DNA of 64,000 nt from Corynebacterium aurimucosum. GTDB taxonomy: Bacteria > Actinomycetota > Actinomycetes > Mycobacteriales > Mycobacteriaceae. The stretch is taken from positions 1,798,001 through 1,862,000 of the forward strand of contig NZ_CP047048.1 in NCBI RefSeq assembly GCF_030408555.1. Reading direction: 5' to 3'. Shown piece by piece: positions 18,739 through 28,260 of this stretch (within the stretch, counting starts at the first letter, position 1; each line of letters opens with the position of its first letter). Made by a program: the position numbers and the translations under genes. The notes below the pieces were generated by a model. That model ran no database searches. It was not told the DNA's origin and saw only the letters and a list, made by a program, of their open reading frames with translations.

Positions 18739-20664
18739 ATGTCTCGCTCTATCTCCCGCCGCTCTCTCGCGCTCTGCGTGGCGACCGCAACCAGCCTCAG
18801 CGTGGCCGCACCGGCCTCCTCGGCCGCGATTGTGAACAACGTCATCGAGCACTCGGCGGCAGACGCCAGTCTCAAGCTCACCCCGGTTGGCACCTATGAG
18901 TCCGGGGTATACGCGGAGTCGGCTGCGGAGATCGTGGCCTTCCACCCGGACTCCAACCGCATCCTTACGGTCAATGCGCACGCGGGTCAGATTGATGTTC
19001 TCGACGCTTCTGCCCCAGCCAACCCCACCTTGATCGGCTCTATTTCTGCTGGTGAAGGCAAGGAAATCAACTCCGTAGCGGTGCGCCCCGACGGCCTGGC
19101 TGTGGCCGCCGTCCAACAGGCGGACAAGACTGAGGACGGCGAAGCACTGTTCTTCAACGCCGCGGCCGCGGACCTGGATACCGCCGAAGTGGGCCGCGTG
19201 ATGGTGGGTGCATTGCCGGATAACGTCCACCTCACCGCAGATGGCGGCTACGCACTGCTGGCCAACGAAGGCGAACCATCCAATGAGCTCAACGCCGAGG
19301 GCACCGACTACGTGACGGACCCGGAAGGATCCGTCTCCGTTATCAAGCTTCCGGAGGCTGTTGAGGCGCCAACGCAGGCGGATGCCCGCATCGCTGGATT
19401 CACGGCTTTCGACGACCAGCCTCTGCCAGAGGGCGTGCGAGTCTTCGGCCCCTCCGGCCATGATTCTAAGCCGTCCATCGACTTTGAGCCGGAGTACATC
19501 ACCTCCCAGGACGGCAAGGCTTTCGTGTCGCTGCAGGAGGCCAACGCCATCGGCGTCATCGATATTGAATCCGCCACGGTGGAGAAGATCCTGCCCGCCC
19601 ACATCGCGGATCACTCGCAGGTCCCGCTGGACCCCTCGAACAAGGATGACGCGGCCGAGCTGCGCACGCTCCCGGTCAAGGGCCTGTCCATGCCAGATTC
19701 CATCGGCGCCTTCACCGCTGGTGGCCAGACCTACTTTGCCACTGCGAACGAAGGCGATGCCCGCGAGTGGGGTGTGAAGGAAAAGGACGGTGGCTCCGGC
19801 GTCTACACCGATGAAGTGGAACTCAAGGATCTGGTTGAGGATGGCAAGGTATGTGAGGGCGCGCTGGGCGACGTCAACGTGGAGGAACTCGCCGACAAAA
19901 AGCACGCTGGCAACCTGAAGCTGAGCAACGCCTCCGGCTGGAACGAAGAAAAGGGCTGTTTCGATGAGCTTTATGCCTACGGTTCTCGTTCCTTCAGCAT
20001 CTACGACTCAGAGGGCAACGTTGTCTTCGATTCCGGCGCCGAGTTCGAAAAGATCACCGCTGAGCTCAACGAGCCGGGTATCTTCCACCACAACGCCGAT
20101 AACGAAGAGGCAGAGTTCGACGATCGCTCTGATAACAAGGGCCCAGAACCAGAGGCCCTGACCATCGGCACCGTTGGGGAGCGCACTTATGCCTTCATTG
20201 GCGCCGAGCGCGTTGGCGGCATTTTCGTCTACGACGTCACCGACCCCGCCACCGCTTCCTTCGTCACCTATGTCAACAACCGCGACTTCTCCACTGATGA
20301 GTTCGCTGCTGCCGGCGACTTGGGCCCGGAGGGCTTTGCCTTCGTCGACAAGGCAGACTCCCCTAACGGTGAGCACCTGCTCATCGTAGGCAACGAGGTT
20401 TCCGGAACCACCACCGTCTACAACGTTGAGGACCTGCTCAATGCCGACGAGGACAACCAAGACGATGCCGACGACCACGATAACGAAGACAAGAGCAGCC
20501 AGAGTTCCCACTCCTCCACCGCGACCATCGCCGTCAGGTCTCTCATCGGAGTCATCGCCGCTGTCGCTGCCGCGGTAGGCCTGCTGAACGCCCCGGGTGT
20601 CCGCGAAACAGTTCTCAGCTTTGCTCCAGCACCGCTGCGCGAGCAGCTGGAGAAGTTCCTATAA
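18739..20664 (+). CDS. Secreted choice-of-anchor I family protein
   Basis: A 641-residue exported protein. Residues 1-33 are a signal peptide (SRRSLALCVATATSLSVAAPASSA). The body is a beta-propeller-like array of the choice-of-anchor I family, often mislabelled alkaline phosphatase: NEGEPSNELNAEGTDYV, FATANEGDAREWG, GPEPEALTIG, GPEGFAFVDK and IVGNEVSGTTTVYNV. Then comes an acidic/Ser-rich linker (about 575-600), a hydrophobic segment and an amphipathic end LREQLEKFL, probably a membrane or mycomembrane anchor. Start at 18739 has AAGGAG upstream. A terminator follows at once. Confidence 0.88.
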   Translation: MSRSISRRSLALCVATATSLSVAAPASSAAIVNNVIEHSAADASLKLTPVGTYESGVYAESAAEIVAFHPDSNRILTVNAHAGQIDVLDASAPANPTLIGSISAGEGKEINSVAVRPDGLAVAAVQQADKTEDGEALFFNAAAADLDTAEVGRVMVGALPDNVHLTADGGYALLANEGEPSNELNAEGTDYVTDPEGSVSVIKLPEAVEAPTQADARIAGFTAFDDQPLPEGVRVFGPSGHDSKPSIDFEPEYITSQDGKAFVSLQEANAIGVIDIESATVEKILPAHIADHSQVPLDPSNKDDAAELRTLPVKGLSMPDSIGAFTAGGQTYFATANEGDAREWGVKEKDGGSGVYTDEVELKDLVEDGKVCEGALGDVNVEELADKKHAGNLKLSNASGWNEEKGCFDELYAYGSRSFSIYDSEGNVVFDSGAEFEKITAELNEPGIFHHNADNEEAEFDDRSDNKGPEPEALTIGTVGERTYAFIGAERVGGIFVYDVTDPATASFVTYVNNRDFSTDEFAAAGDLGPEGFAFVDKADSPNGEHLLIVGNEVSGTTTVYNVEDLLNADEDNQDDADDHDNEDKSSQSSHSSTATIAVRSLIGVIAAVAAAVGLLNAPGVRETVLSFAPAPLREQLEKFL

Positions 20665-20680
20665 AACCTATCTTCACTAA

Positions 20681-20731
20681 GGGGAGGGCTGCTACATTGA
20701 AGTGGGTTTGAGACAACCCTCCCCCTTTTTT
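20681..20731 (+). terminator. Rho-independent terminator after the choice-of-anchor I gene
   Basis: GGGGAGGG (20681-20688) pairs perfectly with CCCTCCCC (20717-20724), extended by AA/TT, followed by T6. The loop is large (28 bases). It separates the gene from the secreted protein at 20775. Confidence 0.85.
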
Positions 20732-20774
20732 CTCGTACTTCCTTTCGCACCCTTCCCAAGGAGAACCCCTGATT

Positions 20775-21401
20775 ATGCGCCTTTCCACCTCACTAATCGC
20801 AGTGTGTGCCACGACGATGGCATTGGTCACCCCGCTGGCCTCAGCCGCCGAATCAGCTGAGAGCAGCCAGTCCTCCTCGTCCTCCCTGAGCCAAAGCTCC
20901 ACGGGCGGAAGCTCCGAGGGTCCAAACGGTGGAAGCTCGATGAACGTCGGACGCATCGACACCTCTGATCTTTCCGAGGAGTGTGCGAACCAGGTACGCA
21001 AGGCGCAAGAGGAGCACGAAAAGGCGGTGGCTGATGGCACCGCGGGGTCTTCCTTCATGGGTCCGCAGGAGCTCGGGCTCGGCATCCTTAACGGTTATGG
21101 TTCCTCCGGTATGCCCGCAGAACCAGATTGCGTCCAGGCAGAAAAGGACGCGGCGCTGGAGAAGGAATGGGACGAGATGCCCGACTGGGTGCAGTCTGCG
21201 CGCCCCAATGACACGGCCGAGGAGGTCTTTGCCTGGGTCGGCGGCACGATCGCGCTGGTCGCCGTCGCGATTAATGCGTTGACCGTGGTCGCGCAATTCG
21301 ACCCATCCGTCCTCGACGGCCTGCGTGCGTTCCTGAAGAGCCAGGGCTTCTACTGGGATAACTCCCAGAAGAAGGAAGACGAGAAGGCAGCTGCGAAATA
21401 G
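20775..21401 (+). CDS. Secreted protein with Ser-rich region and C-terminal hydrophobic anchor
   Basis: A 208-residue exported protein. Signal peptide residues 1-25 end LVTPLASAAES. A Ser/Gln/Gly-rich stretch (about 28-55) is followed by a charged domain with two cysteines (EECANQ and PDCVQ), a hydrophobic helix (EVFAWVGGTIALVAVAINAL, about 150-172) and an amphipathic tail (LDGLRAFLKSQGF). The end resembles that of the preceding gene. AAGGAG lies 11 bases before the ATG. Family not recognised. Confidence 0.75.
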   Translation: MRLSTSLIAVCATTMALVTPLASAAESAESSQSSSSSLSQSSTGGSSEGPNGGSSMNVGRIDTSDLSEECANQVRKAQEEHEKAVADGTAGSSFMGPQELGLGILNGYGSSGMPAEPDCVQAEKDAALEKEWDEMPDWVQSARPNDTAEEVFAWVGGTIALVAVAINALTVVAQFDPSVLDGLRAFLKSQGFYWDNSQKKEDEKAAAK

Positions 21402-21420
21402 CCGCTGCCCCAACGAAAAG

Positions 21421-21455
21421 AAACGCGCGAACCTATACGGTTCGCGCGTTTTTAT
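21421..21455 (+). terminator. Strong Rho-independent terminator
   Basis: CGCGCGAACC and GGTTCGCGCG form a perfect 10-bp stem with a 5-base loop TATAC, extended by AAA/TTT and followed by a T-rich run. The A-run on the 5' side makes it usable in both directions, serving the convergent MetE-like gene as well. GGTTCGCGCG occurs again at 21459-21468. Confidence 0.93.
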
Positions 21456-21508
21456 TTAGGTTCGCGCGTGGTATTCAGCTGCTGGCTGAGGGGGGAGCTA
21501 CTCCTTGC

Positions 21509-22705
21509 TTAGAACAGCTCCTCGGTAGCAATCTGGGCACCTTCCACGAGGGACTCCAGCTTGGCCCACGCAATCTGGCGGTGCAAACGGCCGCCGAGGC
21601 CGCAGTCCGTCGATGCAATCACGTTTTCCGGGCCCACCAGTTCAGCAAACTGGATGATGCGGTCCGCCACCAAGCGCGGATGCTCCACAGCATTCGTGGA
21701 GTGCGAAACCACACCCGGGTAGATCACAGTGCCCTCCGGCAGCTTGTGGTCCTTCCACACGCGCCACTCGTGCGCATGACGCGGCGAGGCGCCCTCGAAG
21801 GAGAAGCCGCCGACCTTGGCTTGCAAGATCTCCTCAATGATGTCCTCGAAAGGAATATCCGTCACGTGCGGGCCATGCCAGGAGCCCCAGCAGATGTGCA
21901 GGCGGGTCTGCTCACGCGGGATATCCTTGATGGACTCGTTGAGAATCTCAATGCGCTCGCGCAAGAAGGCCTGGAAATCCTCGACCGTCGGCTCCGGAAC
22001 CACCGAGTCCCAGGCTTCGGCCAGGTCTGGGGCGTCGAATTGCACCGTCAAGCCGGCATCGGTGATGGCCTTGTACTCCACCTTGAGCGCCTCGCCACAC
22101 GCACGCACGAGATCGGACTCATCCTCGTAGTACTTGTTGGGCAGGCGGGCCGCAGCGCCCGGGGACAGTGCGGCGACGAAGCCTTCGGTGCCTTCGGGGA
22201 GGGCATCGGCAAGCAGCTTCACGTCAGCCTCGACCTGCTCCTGACCGATGTAGGTAACCGGACCGGTGAACTCCGGGTTTGCAACCTTCTTGCGGCCGGT
22301 AAAGATACCGGAATCCGGGTCGTTATAGGCCTCCGCGAACAGGGCGCGGTCGCGGCGATCCTTCATCGAGGAGAGGCGAATCTTGCCCGGTTCGGAGCGG
22401 ATCTTGTCACCGATCTCCCAGCGGTCCTTGTCCGTCATGGTCAGACCACCCAGGCGGGTAAAGGAGTAGTTCCACCAGGCGCCATAGTCCACAGCGCCAG
22501 AGGTGATGTGGCCGTATTCGCCTTCGTTAATGATGTCGATGCCGAGATCAACCTGGCGCTTGACCACGTCAGCGACCGAGCGCTCCAGAATCTCGTGGAA
22601 CTTCTCATCGGAGATGGTGCCGGCGGAGCGCTCGAGGTTAGCGTCCAACAGCTCCTGCGTGCGCGGCAACGAGCCGACGTGAGTGGTACGGATCTTATTG
22701 ACCAT
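21509..22705 (-). CDS. MetE-like cobalamin-independent methionine synthase family protein
   Basis: A 398-residue protein matching the C-terminal catalytic half of MetE and its short homologues. It starts MVNKIRTTHVGSLPRTQELL (family signature) and has likely zinc ligands in LHICWGSWHG and STDCGLGG, plus EGEYGH. Full MetE is about 750 residues, so this is the short single-barrel type, whose methyl donor may not be methyl-tetrahydrofolate. GGGAGG lies 10 bases before the ATG. An exact McbR-type operator 23 bp upstream ties it to methionine/cysteine control. Confidence 0.88.
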   Translation of the reverse strand: MVNKIRTTHVGSLPRTQELLDANLERSAGTISDEKFHEILERSVADVVKRQVDLGIDIINEGEYGHITSGAVDYGAWWNYSFTRLGGLTMTDKDRWEIGDKIRSEPGKIRLSSMKDRRDRALFAEAYNDPDSGIFTGRKKVANPEFTGPVTYIGQEQVEADVKLLADALPEGTEGFVAALSPGAAARLPNKYYEDESDLVRACGEALKVEYKAITDAGLTVQFDAPDLAEAWDSVVPEPTVEDFQAFLRERIEILNESIKDIPREQTRLHICWGSWHGPHVTDIPFEDIIEEILQAKVGGFSFEGASPRHAHEWRVWKDHKLPEGTVIYPGVVSHSTNAVEHPRLVADRIIQFAELVGPENVIASTDCGLGGRLHRQIAWAKLESLVEGAQIATEELF

Positions 22706-22728
22706 GAGGAAACGGCCTCCCTTTCAAC

Positions 22729-22744
22729 TAGACTGTGCTGTCTA
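22729..22744. promoter_or_regulatory. McbR-type operator (TAGAC-N6-GTCTA)
   Basis: TAGAC (22729-22733), six bases TGTGCT, then GTCTA (22740-22744): an exact match to the consensus bound by McbR, the TetR-type repressor of methionine and cysteine genes in C. glutamicum, whose effector is S-adenosylhomocysteine. The symmetry extends one further base each side (CTAGAC/GTCTAG). It lies where a promoter for the MetE-like gene should be. The McbR gene is not in this window. Confidence 0.85.
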
Positions 22745-22817
22745 GCGTAACCCACGGGCGAAGCACAGCCCGCCTCATTCTGTACTTTTATTCAGCACAC
22801 GAATGCGGGGTGTTACC

Positions 22818-25800
22818 TCAGCCGAGAATTCCGGCGCCCATCGTCGCTTTGAGATCACCCATGAGGTTGCTGGAGCGCTCCACGCGCAGATGTTCGCCGA
22901 GGACCATCATGGTGGACTCTTCGCCGTCGACAAGCGTGAGGTACACGTCAGACTCACCCTTGTTGTTGACCAAGACCTGCTTCAGCCGCGCAATGTTGTC
23001 CATGGTGCACTGATCCGTGCGCATGGTCAGGCGCAGCGGCAGACCGGCACCGTTACCCGGCCCCAAATCGGGAACGCGGATATCGGAGCAGAACAGGGAC
23101 ATGCGCTCATCGCGGATCTTCACCTGGACCTTGGCCAGGATGATGTTGTCTTCAGCGATCTGCGGGGCTACCAGCGAGTACACCTGGTTGAACACGAGGA
23201 TATCCACCTGGGCGCCGTTATGGTCTTCGATGCTCACGATGGCCCAGGGCGAGCCATCGCGCTTGGAAAAGCGCCTGTCAACGCCCGAGATAATGCCGCC
23301 AATCACGAGCTCCTGGCCATTGCCCACTTCGCCGTTGAGGATCTTGGTAATTGGGGTATCCGTCTGCGCATTCAGTGCTTCCTCGAAACCATCAAGCGGG
23401 TGGCCAGACACGTACAGGCCGAGCATCTCCCTTTCCAGAGCCAGCTCGTGTTTACGGTCCCAGTTCTCCTCCGGGATATCGATGGCAAAAGCAGAAACAG
23501 AGTCACCCTGTTCATCCCCGCCTCCGAAGCCAGCGAAGAGGTCGAATTGCCCCTTGTCGGCTGCCTTTTTGGTCGTCTGCACCGAATCCACGGCGTCTTC
23601 ATGAATAAGCATGAGGCCCTTGCGTGGGTGTTCCAGGGAATCGAAAGCACCAGCCTTAATGAGGGATTCGGTGACACGCTTCGAACAGGCCGCCAGCTCA
23701 ATCTTGTCCAGATAGTCGGAGAAGGATGTGAAAGCCCCTTTCTCCCGGCGGGTCTTCACGATGGAATCCACCACTTCCCCGCCGACGTTGCGGATAGCGC
23801 CCATGCCGAAACGAATATCTTCGCCGACAGCCTGGAAGGTCTCCACCGACTCATTAACGTCCGGTGAGAGCACGCGGATGCCCAGGTGGCGGCAGTCAGC
23901 CAGGTAGATAGCGGACTTGTCCTTCTTATCACCCACCGAGGTCAACAGTGCGGCCATGTATTCCGGCGCATAGTAGGCCTTGAGGTAGGCCGTCCAGAAG
24001 GACACCAAACCATAACCCGCGGCATGGGACTTGTTGAACGCGTAGGAGGCGAAGGGCTCAATGGTGCCCCACAGAGCATCCATTGCTTCCTTGGAGTAGC
24101 CATTGTCCTTCATGCCGCTCCAGAACTTGTCATACTGCTGGGCCAGCACTTCTGGCTTCTTCTTACCCATGGCTTTACGGAAGCCATCTGCCTCGCCGGC
24201 GGTGTAGTTTGCCACTTTCTGCGAGATACGCATGATCTGCTCTTGGTACACGATAAGACCGTAAGTCTCATCGAGGATTTCCTTGAGCGGCTCCTCCAGC
24301 TCGGGGTGAATTGGGGTAATTTCCTTGCGGCCGTTCTTGCGGTCCGCATAATCCCAGTGCGCGTTCACACCCATCGGGCCCGGGCGGTAGAGCGCCAGTG
24401 ACGCCACGATGTCCTTAAAGCCCGTTGGCTTCATGCGCTTGAGCAGCTCCTGCATGCCGCCCGAGTCGAGCTGGAACACGCCCAACGTATCGCCGCGCGA
24501 CAGCAGGTCATAGACCTTTGAGGCATTCGGGTCGTCGGCATGGAGGTCTTCTAGGTGGACTTCCTCGCCGCGGTTTTTCTTGATGTTTTCCAGGCAGTCA
24601 CCGATCACGGTGAGGTTGCGCAGTCCCAAGAAGTCCATCTTCAGCAGGCCGATGGCCTCACAGGCCGGGTAGTCCCAGCCGGTGATGTAGGCGCCGTCGG
24701 CTGGGCGCTTCCACATCGGGATGTGGTCCATGAGCCGGACCGAGGCCATAATCACCGCGCAGGCATGCACGCCGGCCTGACGGACCACGCCCTCGAGGCC
24801 GCGGGCGGTCTCATAGATCTTCTTGACGTCCGGGTCAGTCTCAATCATCTGCCGGACCTCGGCCGCCTCCGAATAGCGCTCGTGCTCTGGGTCCGTGATG
24901 CCGGCGAGCGGGATGTCCTTGGCCATGATCGCGGGTGGCAGGGCGCCGTTGATGCGGTCCGCCATCTGGAAGCCCGGCTGGCCAAAGTGCACCTTGGCGG
25001 AGTCCTTAATGGCCTGCTTGGTCTTCACGGTACCGAAGGTGATCACCTGGGCAACCTTGTCCTCGCCCCACCGCTCGGCGGCGTAGGTAATCATCTCGCC
25101 GCGGCGGCGATCATCGAAGTCGATATCGATATCCGGTGCGGACGGACGCTCCGGGTTCAAGAATCGCTCGAAGAGCAGGCCATGCTCGATGGGGTCAATG
25201 TTGGTAATCGTCAGCGCGTAGGCCACGAGCGCACCGGCCGCCGAACCACGGCCCGGACCAACGCGAATGCCGATGGAGCGCGCGTGCTTGATGAGCTCGG
25301 CCACGATGAGGAAGTAGGAAGGGTAGCCCTTCATATCGATGACGCTGATCTCGTACTCAGCACGGTCGATGTACTCCTGCGGCACATCCCCACCGTTGAA
25401 GCGATCCTTCAGGCCTTCCATGACCTCGTGGGTCAGCCAGGAGGTTGGGGTGTAGCCCTCGGGGACGTCGGCAATCGGCATGCGGTCGTGGGTGTGCTCT
25501 TCCCAAATCGCGCCATAGTCCTGCACGCGCTCGGCAATCCACAGGGTGTTATCGCAGGCCTCCGGCACCATGTGGTCCCACAGCTCACGCATCTGCGCAG
25601 CAGTCTTGATGTAGTAGCCGGTGCCGTCGAACTTGAAACGGTCCGGGTCCATGAAGGTCTTGCCGGTCTGCACGCAGAGCATGGCCTCGTGGGAAGGCGC
25701 CTGGGATTCCAGCACGTAGTGACAGTCATTGGTCACCAACGGCGGCAGATCCAGCTTGCGGCCGATCTCCAGCAGACCGTCACGCGTGCGCTTTTCGATG

Positions 25801-26393
25801 TCCAGCCCATGGTCCATGAGCTCTAGGAAGAAGTTGTCCTTGCCATAAATGTCCTGCCACATGGCAGCAGCTTCGAGCGCCTCGTTGAACTGGCCCAGGC
25901 GCAGGCGGGTCTGCACATCGCCGGAAGGGCACCCGGTGGTCGCGATGATGCCTTCAGCATGCTCGGCAATCAGCTCGGCGTCCATGCGCGGCCACTTACC
26001 CAACTGACCCTCATAGGAAGCTAAGGAGGAAAGCTTGAACAGGTTGCGCAGGCCGGTTTCATTCTCCGCCAGCATGGTCTGGTGGAGGTAGGCGCCGGAG
26101 GCAGAGACGTCATCGCGCTTCTGGTCCGGGGTTCCCCACAGCACGCGCTTCTTGTTGAAGCGCGATTCCGGCGCCAGGTAGGCCTCGATGCCGATGATGG
26201 GCTTCACGCCAGCACTAGTCATCCTTTGGTAAAAAGCATTGGAGCCGTACATGTTGCCGTGGTCAGTCATGCCCACCGCCGGCATACCTTGGCGGACCAC
26301 CTCATCAGCCAACATATCCACCTTGGCCATGCCATCCAGCATGGAGAACTCGGTGTGGTTGTGCAGATGGACGAAGGAGGAGTTTTTGGCCAT
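22818..26393 (-). CDS. dnaE1: DNA polymerase III alpha subunit DnaE1
   Basis: The replicative polymerase, about 1191 residues. The N-terminal PHP domain begins [17 protein letters not shown] and keeps its metal-site histidines. The catalytic palm carries [12 protein letters not shown], with the Asp pair, and [16 protein letters not shown]-terminal OB fold is present ([20 protein letters not shown]). The start is set at 26393 ([11 protein letters not shown]), matching the family. ATG codons at 26402 and 26450 are alternatives; none has a clear Shine-Dalgarno. Divergent from rarD. Confidence 0.95.
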   Translation of the reverse strand: MAKNSSFVHLHNHTEFSMLDGMAKVDMLADEVVRQGMPAVGMTDHGNMYGSNAFYQRMTSAGVKPIIGIEAYLAPESRFNKKRVLWGTPDQKRDDVSASGAYLHQTMLAENETGLRNLFKLSSLASYEGQLGKWPRMDAELIAEHAEGIIATTGCPSGDVQTRLRLGQFNEALEAAAMWQDIYGKDNFFLELMDHGLDIEKRTRDGLLEIGRKLDLPPLVTNDCHYVLESQAPSHEAMLCVQTGKTFMDPDRFKFDGTGYYIKTAAQMRELWDHMVPEACDNTLWIAERVQDYGAIWEEHTHDRMPIADVPEGYTPTSWLTHEVMEGLKDRFNGGDVPQEYIDRAEYEISVIDMKGYPSYFLIVAELIKHARSIGIRVGPGRGSAAGALVAYALTITNIDPIEHGLLFERFLNPERPSAPDIDIDFDDRRRGEMITYAAERWGEDKVAQVITFGTVKTKQAIKDSAKVHFGQPGFQMADRINGALPPAIMAKDIPLAGITDPEHERYSEAAEVRQMIETDPDVKKIYETARGLEGVVRQAGVHACAVIMASVRLMDHIPMWKRPADGAYITGWDYPACEAIGLLKMDFLGLRNLTVIGDCLENIKKNRGEEVHLEDLHADDPNASKVYDLLSRGDTLGVFQLDSGGMQELLKRMKPTGFKDIVASLALYRPGPMGVNAHWDYADRKNGRKEITPIHPELEEPLKEILDETYGLIVYQEQIMRISQKVANYTAGEADGFRKAMGKKKPEVLAQQYDKFWSGMKDNGYSKEAMDALWGTIEPFASYAFNKSHAAGYGLVSFWTAYLKAYYAPEYMAALLTSVGDKKDKSAIYLADCRHLGIRVLSPDVNESVETFQAVGEDIRFGMGAIRNVGGEVVDSIVKTRREKGAFTSFSDYLDKIELAACSKRVTESLIKAGAFDSLEHPRKGLMLIHEDAVDSVQTTKKAADKGQFDLFAGFGGGDEQGDSVSAFAIDIPEENWDRKHELALEREMLGLYVSGHPLDGFEEALNAQTDTPITKILNGEVGNGQELVIGGIISGVDRRFSKRDGSPWAIVSIEDHNGAQVDILVFNQVYSLVAPQIAEDNIILAKVQVKIRDERMSLFCSDIRVPDLGPGNGAGLPLRLTMRTDQCTMDNIARLKQVLVNNKGESDVYLTLVDGEESTMMVLGEHLRVERSSNLMGDLKATMGAGILG

Positions 26394-26458
26394 GCGGCTC
26401 ATCTTAGCGGGGACGTCAAACTTCGCCCGTAGGTCCTCGTTAAGGTACATTTTCTTAA

Positions 26459-27361
26459 ATGTTCTACACCATTGCTGCCTATCTCATGTGGGGTTTCTTC
26501 CCAGCGTTCTTCCCGCTGCTGCGCCCCGCCAGCCCGTTTGAGATTTTGGCCCACCGCATCGTGTGGACCGCCGTTCTCGTCACCGCAGTGTTGCTGGTGA
26601 CAGGTGGCTGGCGCGAGCTGAAAGCGTTCAGCCTGCGCACTTGGGGGTGGATGTTTGCCTGTGGCGTGGCCATCACCATCAACTGGGGCACCTATGTCAT
26701 CGCCATCAACAGCGATCACGTGGCCGATGCCGCACTGGGCTATTTCATCAACCCTCTCGTCTCCGTGGCCCTCGGCATTATTTTCCTCAAGGAGAAGCTG
26801 ACGAAGGCGCAGGTGGCGTCGGTCAGCATCGCCTTCATCGCAGTGTTGTGGCTGACCTTCATGACCGGTCAGGCCCCCTATTATTCGCTGGCTTTGGCCT
26901 TCAGCTTCGGAATCTATGGTTTGCTCAAGAAACGCATCACGGTTTCCTCGATGGGCTCTGTGGCCGCGGAAACCTTGGTCATGCTCCCCTTCGCGCTGAT
27001 CTACCTGGGCTACCTCCAGGCACAGGGCGAATCCACCTTCACTACCGAAGGGCCCGGGCACATCGCACTGCTGGTTACCTCCGGCCTCGTCACCGCCCTG
27101 CCGCTGCTGTGTTTCGCCCAGGGCGCTAAGCACCTGCGTCTGTCTACCCTCGGCATGCTGCAGTACATGACCCCCATCATGCAGATGCTGTGGGCGCTGT
27201 TTGTCACCCAGGAACACATGTCCACGGAACGCTGGATCGGCTTCGCCATCATCTGGGTAGCGGTCATCATTTACCTGGCGGACTTGGTGCGCATGGGCCG
27301 CGCTTCTCGACGCCGCGCCCGCCTCCACCCCGCAGAGAAAACAACCCCCAGCCGGGACTAG
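26459..27361 (+). CDS. rarD: RarD / EamA family transporter
   Basis: A 300-residue drug/metabolite-transporter superfamily permease with about 10 membrane segments in two EamA repeats. [21 protein letters not shown] and EILAHRIVW are typical RarD sequences; [13 protein letters not shown] and [14 protein letters not shown] end the repeats. An in-frame stop directly precedes the ATG at 26459, so the start cannot be earlier. No good ribosome-binding site is seen. The C-terminus is basic. The substrate is unknown. It interlocks by 4 bp with the convergent gene at 27358. Confidence 0.9.
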   Translation: MFYTIAAYLMWGFFPAFFPLLRPASPFEILAHRIVWTAVLVTAVLLVTGGWRELKAFSLRTWGWMFACGVAITINWGTYVIAINSDHVADAALGYFINPLVSVALGIIFLKEKLTKAQVASVSIAFIAVLWLTFMTGQAPYYSLALAFSFGIYGLLKKRITVSSMGSVAAETLVMLPFALIYLGYLQAQGESTFTTEGPGHIALLVTSGLVTALPLLCFAQGAKHLRLSTLGMLQYMTPIMQMLWALFVTQEHMSTERWIGFAIIWVAVIIYLADLVRMGRASRRRARLHPAEKTTPSRD

Positions 27362-27627
27362 CGGCGCTTCAGCTCGTCGCGCGCCTCCCGAGCCCGGGCA
27401 CGCCGGGCGGATTCCTCGCGCGCGTTGAGCGCCCACCGCGGCATGAGGATGGCCATGGCGATGCAGTAGATGGCCACCACGATGAGAATGCCGAAGGCGA
27501 GCCTGTCTGCTCCCCAGATCCCTTGCGCGATGGCGGCCCCAGAGGCGATGAACGCGCCCGCCCACATCAAGAGGTAGGCAAAGCGGTAGTTCGGCGGCCA
27601 CTCGGAGGTGTTGGGAAATAGGCGCAT
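27358..27627 (-). CDS. Small membrane protein
   Basis: An 89-residue protein with two hydrophobic segments (about 17-36 and 44-62) and a highly basic, helical C-terminal tail ([20 protein letters not shown]). Its stop codon interlocks with that of rarD in CTAG. It lies 33 bp downstream of the membrane-anchored gene at 27661, so it is probably in the lspA-rlu transcript. No domain recognised. Confidence 0.7.
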   Translation of the reverse strand: MRLFPNTSEWPPNYRFAYLLMWAGAFIASGAAIAQGIWGADRLAFGILIVVAIYCIAMAILMPRWALNAREESARRARAREARDELKRR

Positions 27628-27660
27628 GTCTTCTCCTTGGTTGTTCTATCGGTAGCTGTT

Positions 27661-28260
27661 CTAGCGGTTCTCATTCTGTCCGACGTTGACGGGCGGGCGC
27701 ACGCCAAAGGAGCCCCATGCGGCATCCTCGGGCGCGACCTCCACGGTATCGACCCGCGGGTCGGAGGCGAGGGCGCGCAACTGACTCCCATCGGAATACA
27801 CCACGACGGCGTCGACCTCCGGTGGTGCCTCCTCCCCCATGTCACGGGCATGGTCGGACACGCGGGACAGGACGGTATCGAGGACGTCGACGCGCGTGGC
27901 GCCAGTGACAGGTTCGGGAACTGCAATGGGGGCGGCCAGCCCGATCACGATGGCATCCATGCGCTGGATTGGTCTCAGCGCATCGGAGACCTCCTGTGCG
28001 CTCAGCGCCTCGCTAAAACCCACCAGGGCATAGGCTGGCTCGTCCGCCTGCGCTAGTGAGGCCTCCGCGCGTTCGCGATATTCAGCAGCAGTCTCGGTTC
28101 CATCCGGCCCCAGCTGGTCTCCTTGCAGCGCCGTGCGGGGCTGGGTGCCAAGGAGGCCGAAAGCGAGAACCACCACCAGCGCCAGCACCGCCAACAGCAC
28201 CAGCGCCGCGGCCCGGCGGCGCCGATAGATGCGCTGGCGCGTGCTCCGCTGCGGGCTCAT
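27661..28260 (-). CDS. Membrane-anchored protein of unknown function
   Basis: A 199-residue protein with a very basic N-terminus (RSTRQRIYRRRRAA), one hydrophobic helix (about 18-37) and an extracytoplasmic domain of about 160 residues rich in Ala, Val and Asp (for example DVLDTVLSRVSDHARDMG). The ATG overlaps the pseudouridine synthase stop as ATGA (28257-28260), indicating translational coupling. No family recognised; a short alpha/beta domain is likely. Confidence 0.75.
   Translation of the reverse strand: MSPQRSTRQRIYRRRRAAALVLLAVLALVVVLAFGLLGTQPRTALQGDQLGPDGTETAAEYRERAEASLAQADEPAYALVGFSEALSAQEVSDALRPIQRMDAIVIGLAAPIAVPEPVTGATRVDVLDTVLSRVSDHARDMGEEAPPEVDAVVVYSDGSQLRALASDPRVDTVEVAPEDAAWGSFGVRPPVNVGQNENR

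Noticed and set aside
24555..25826. 423-codon open frame opposite dnaE1
   Set aside because: Antisense to conserved polymerase motifs; no domain or ribosome-binding site.
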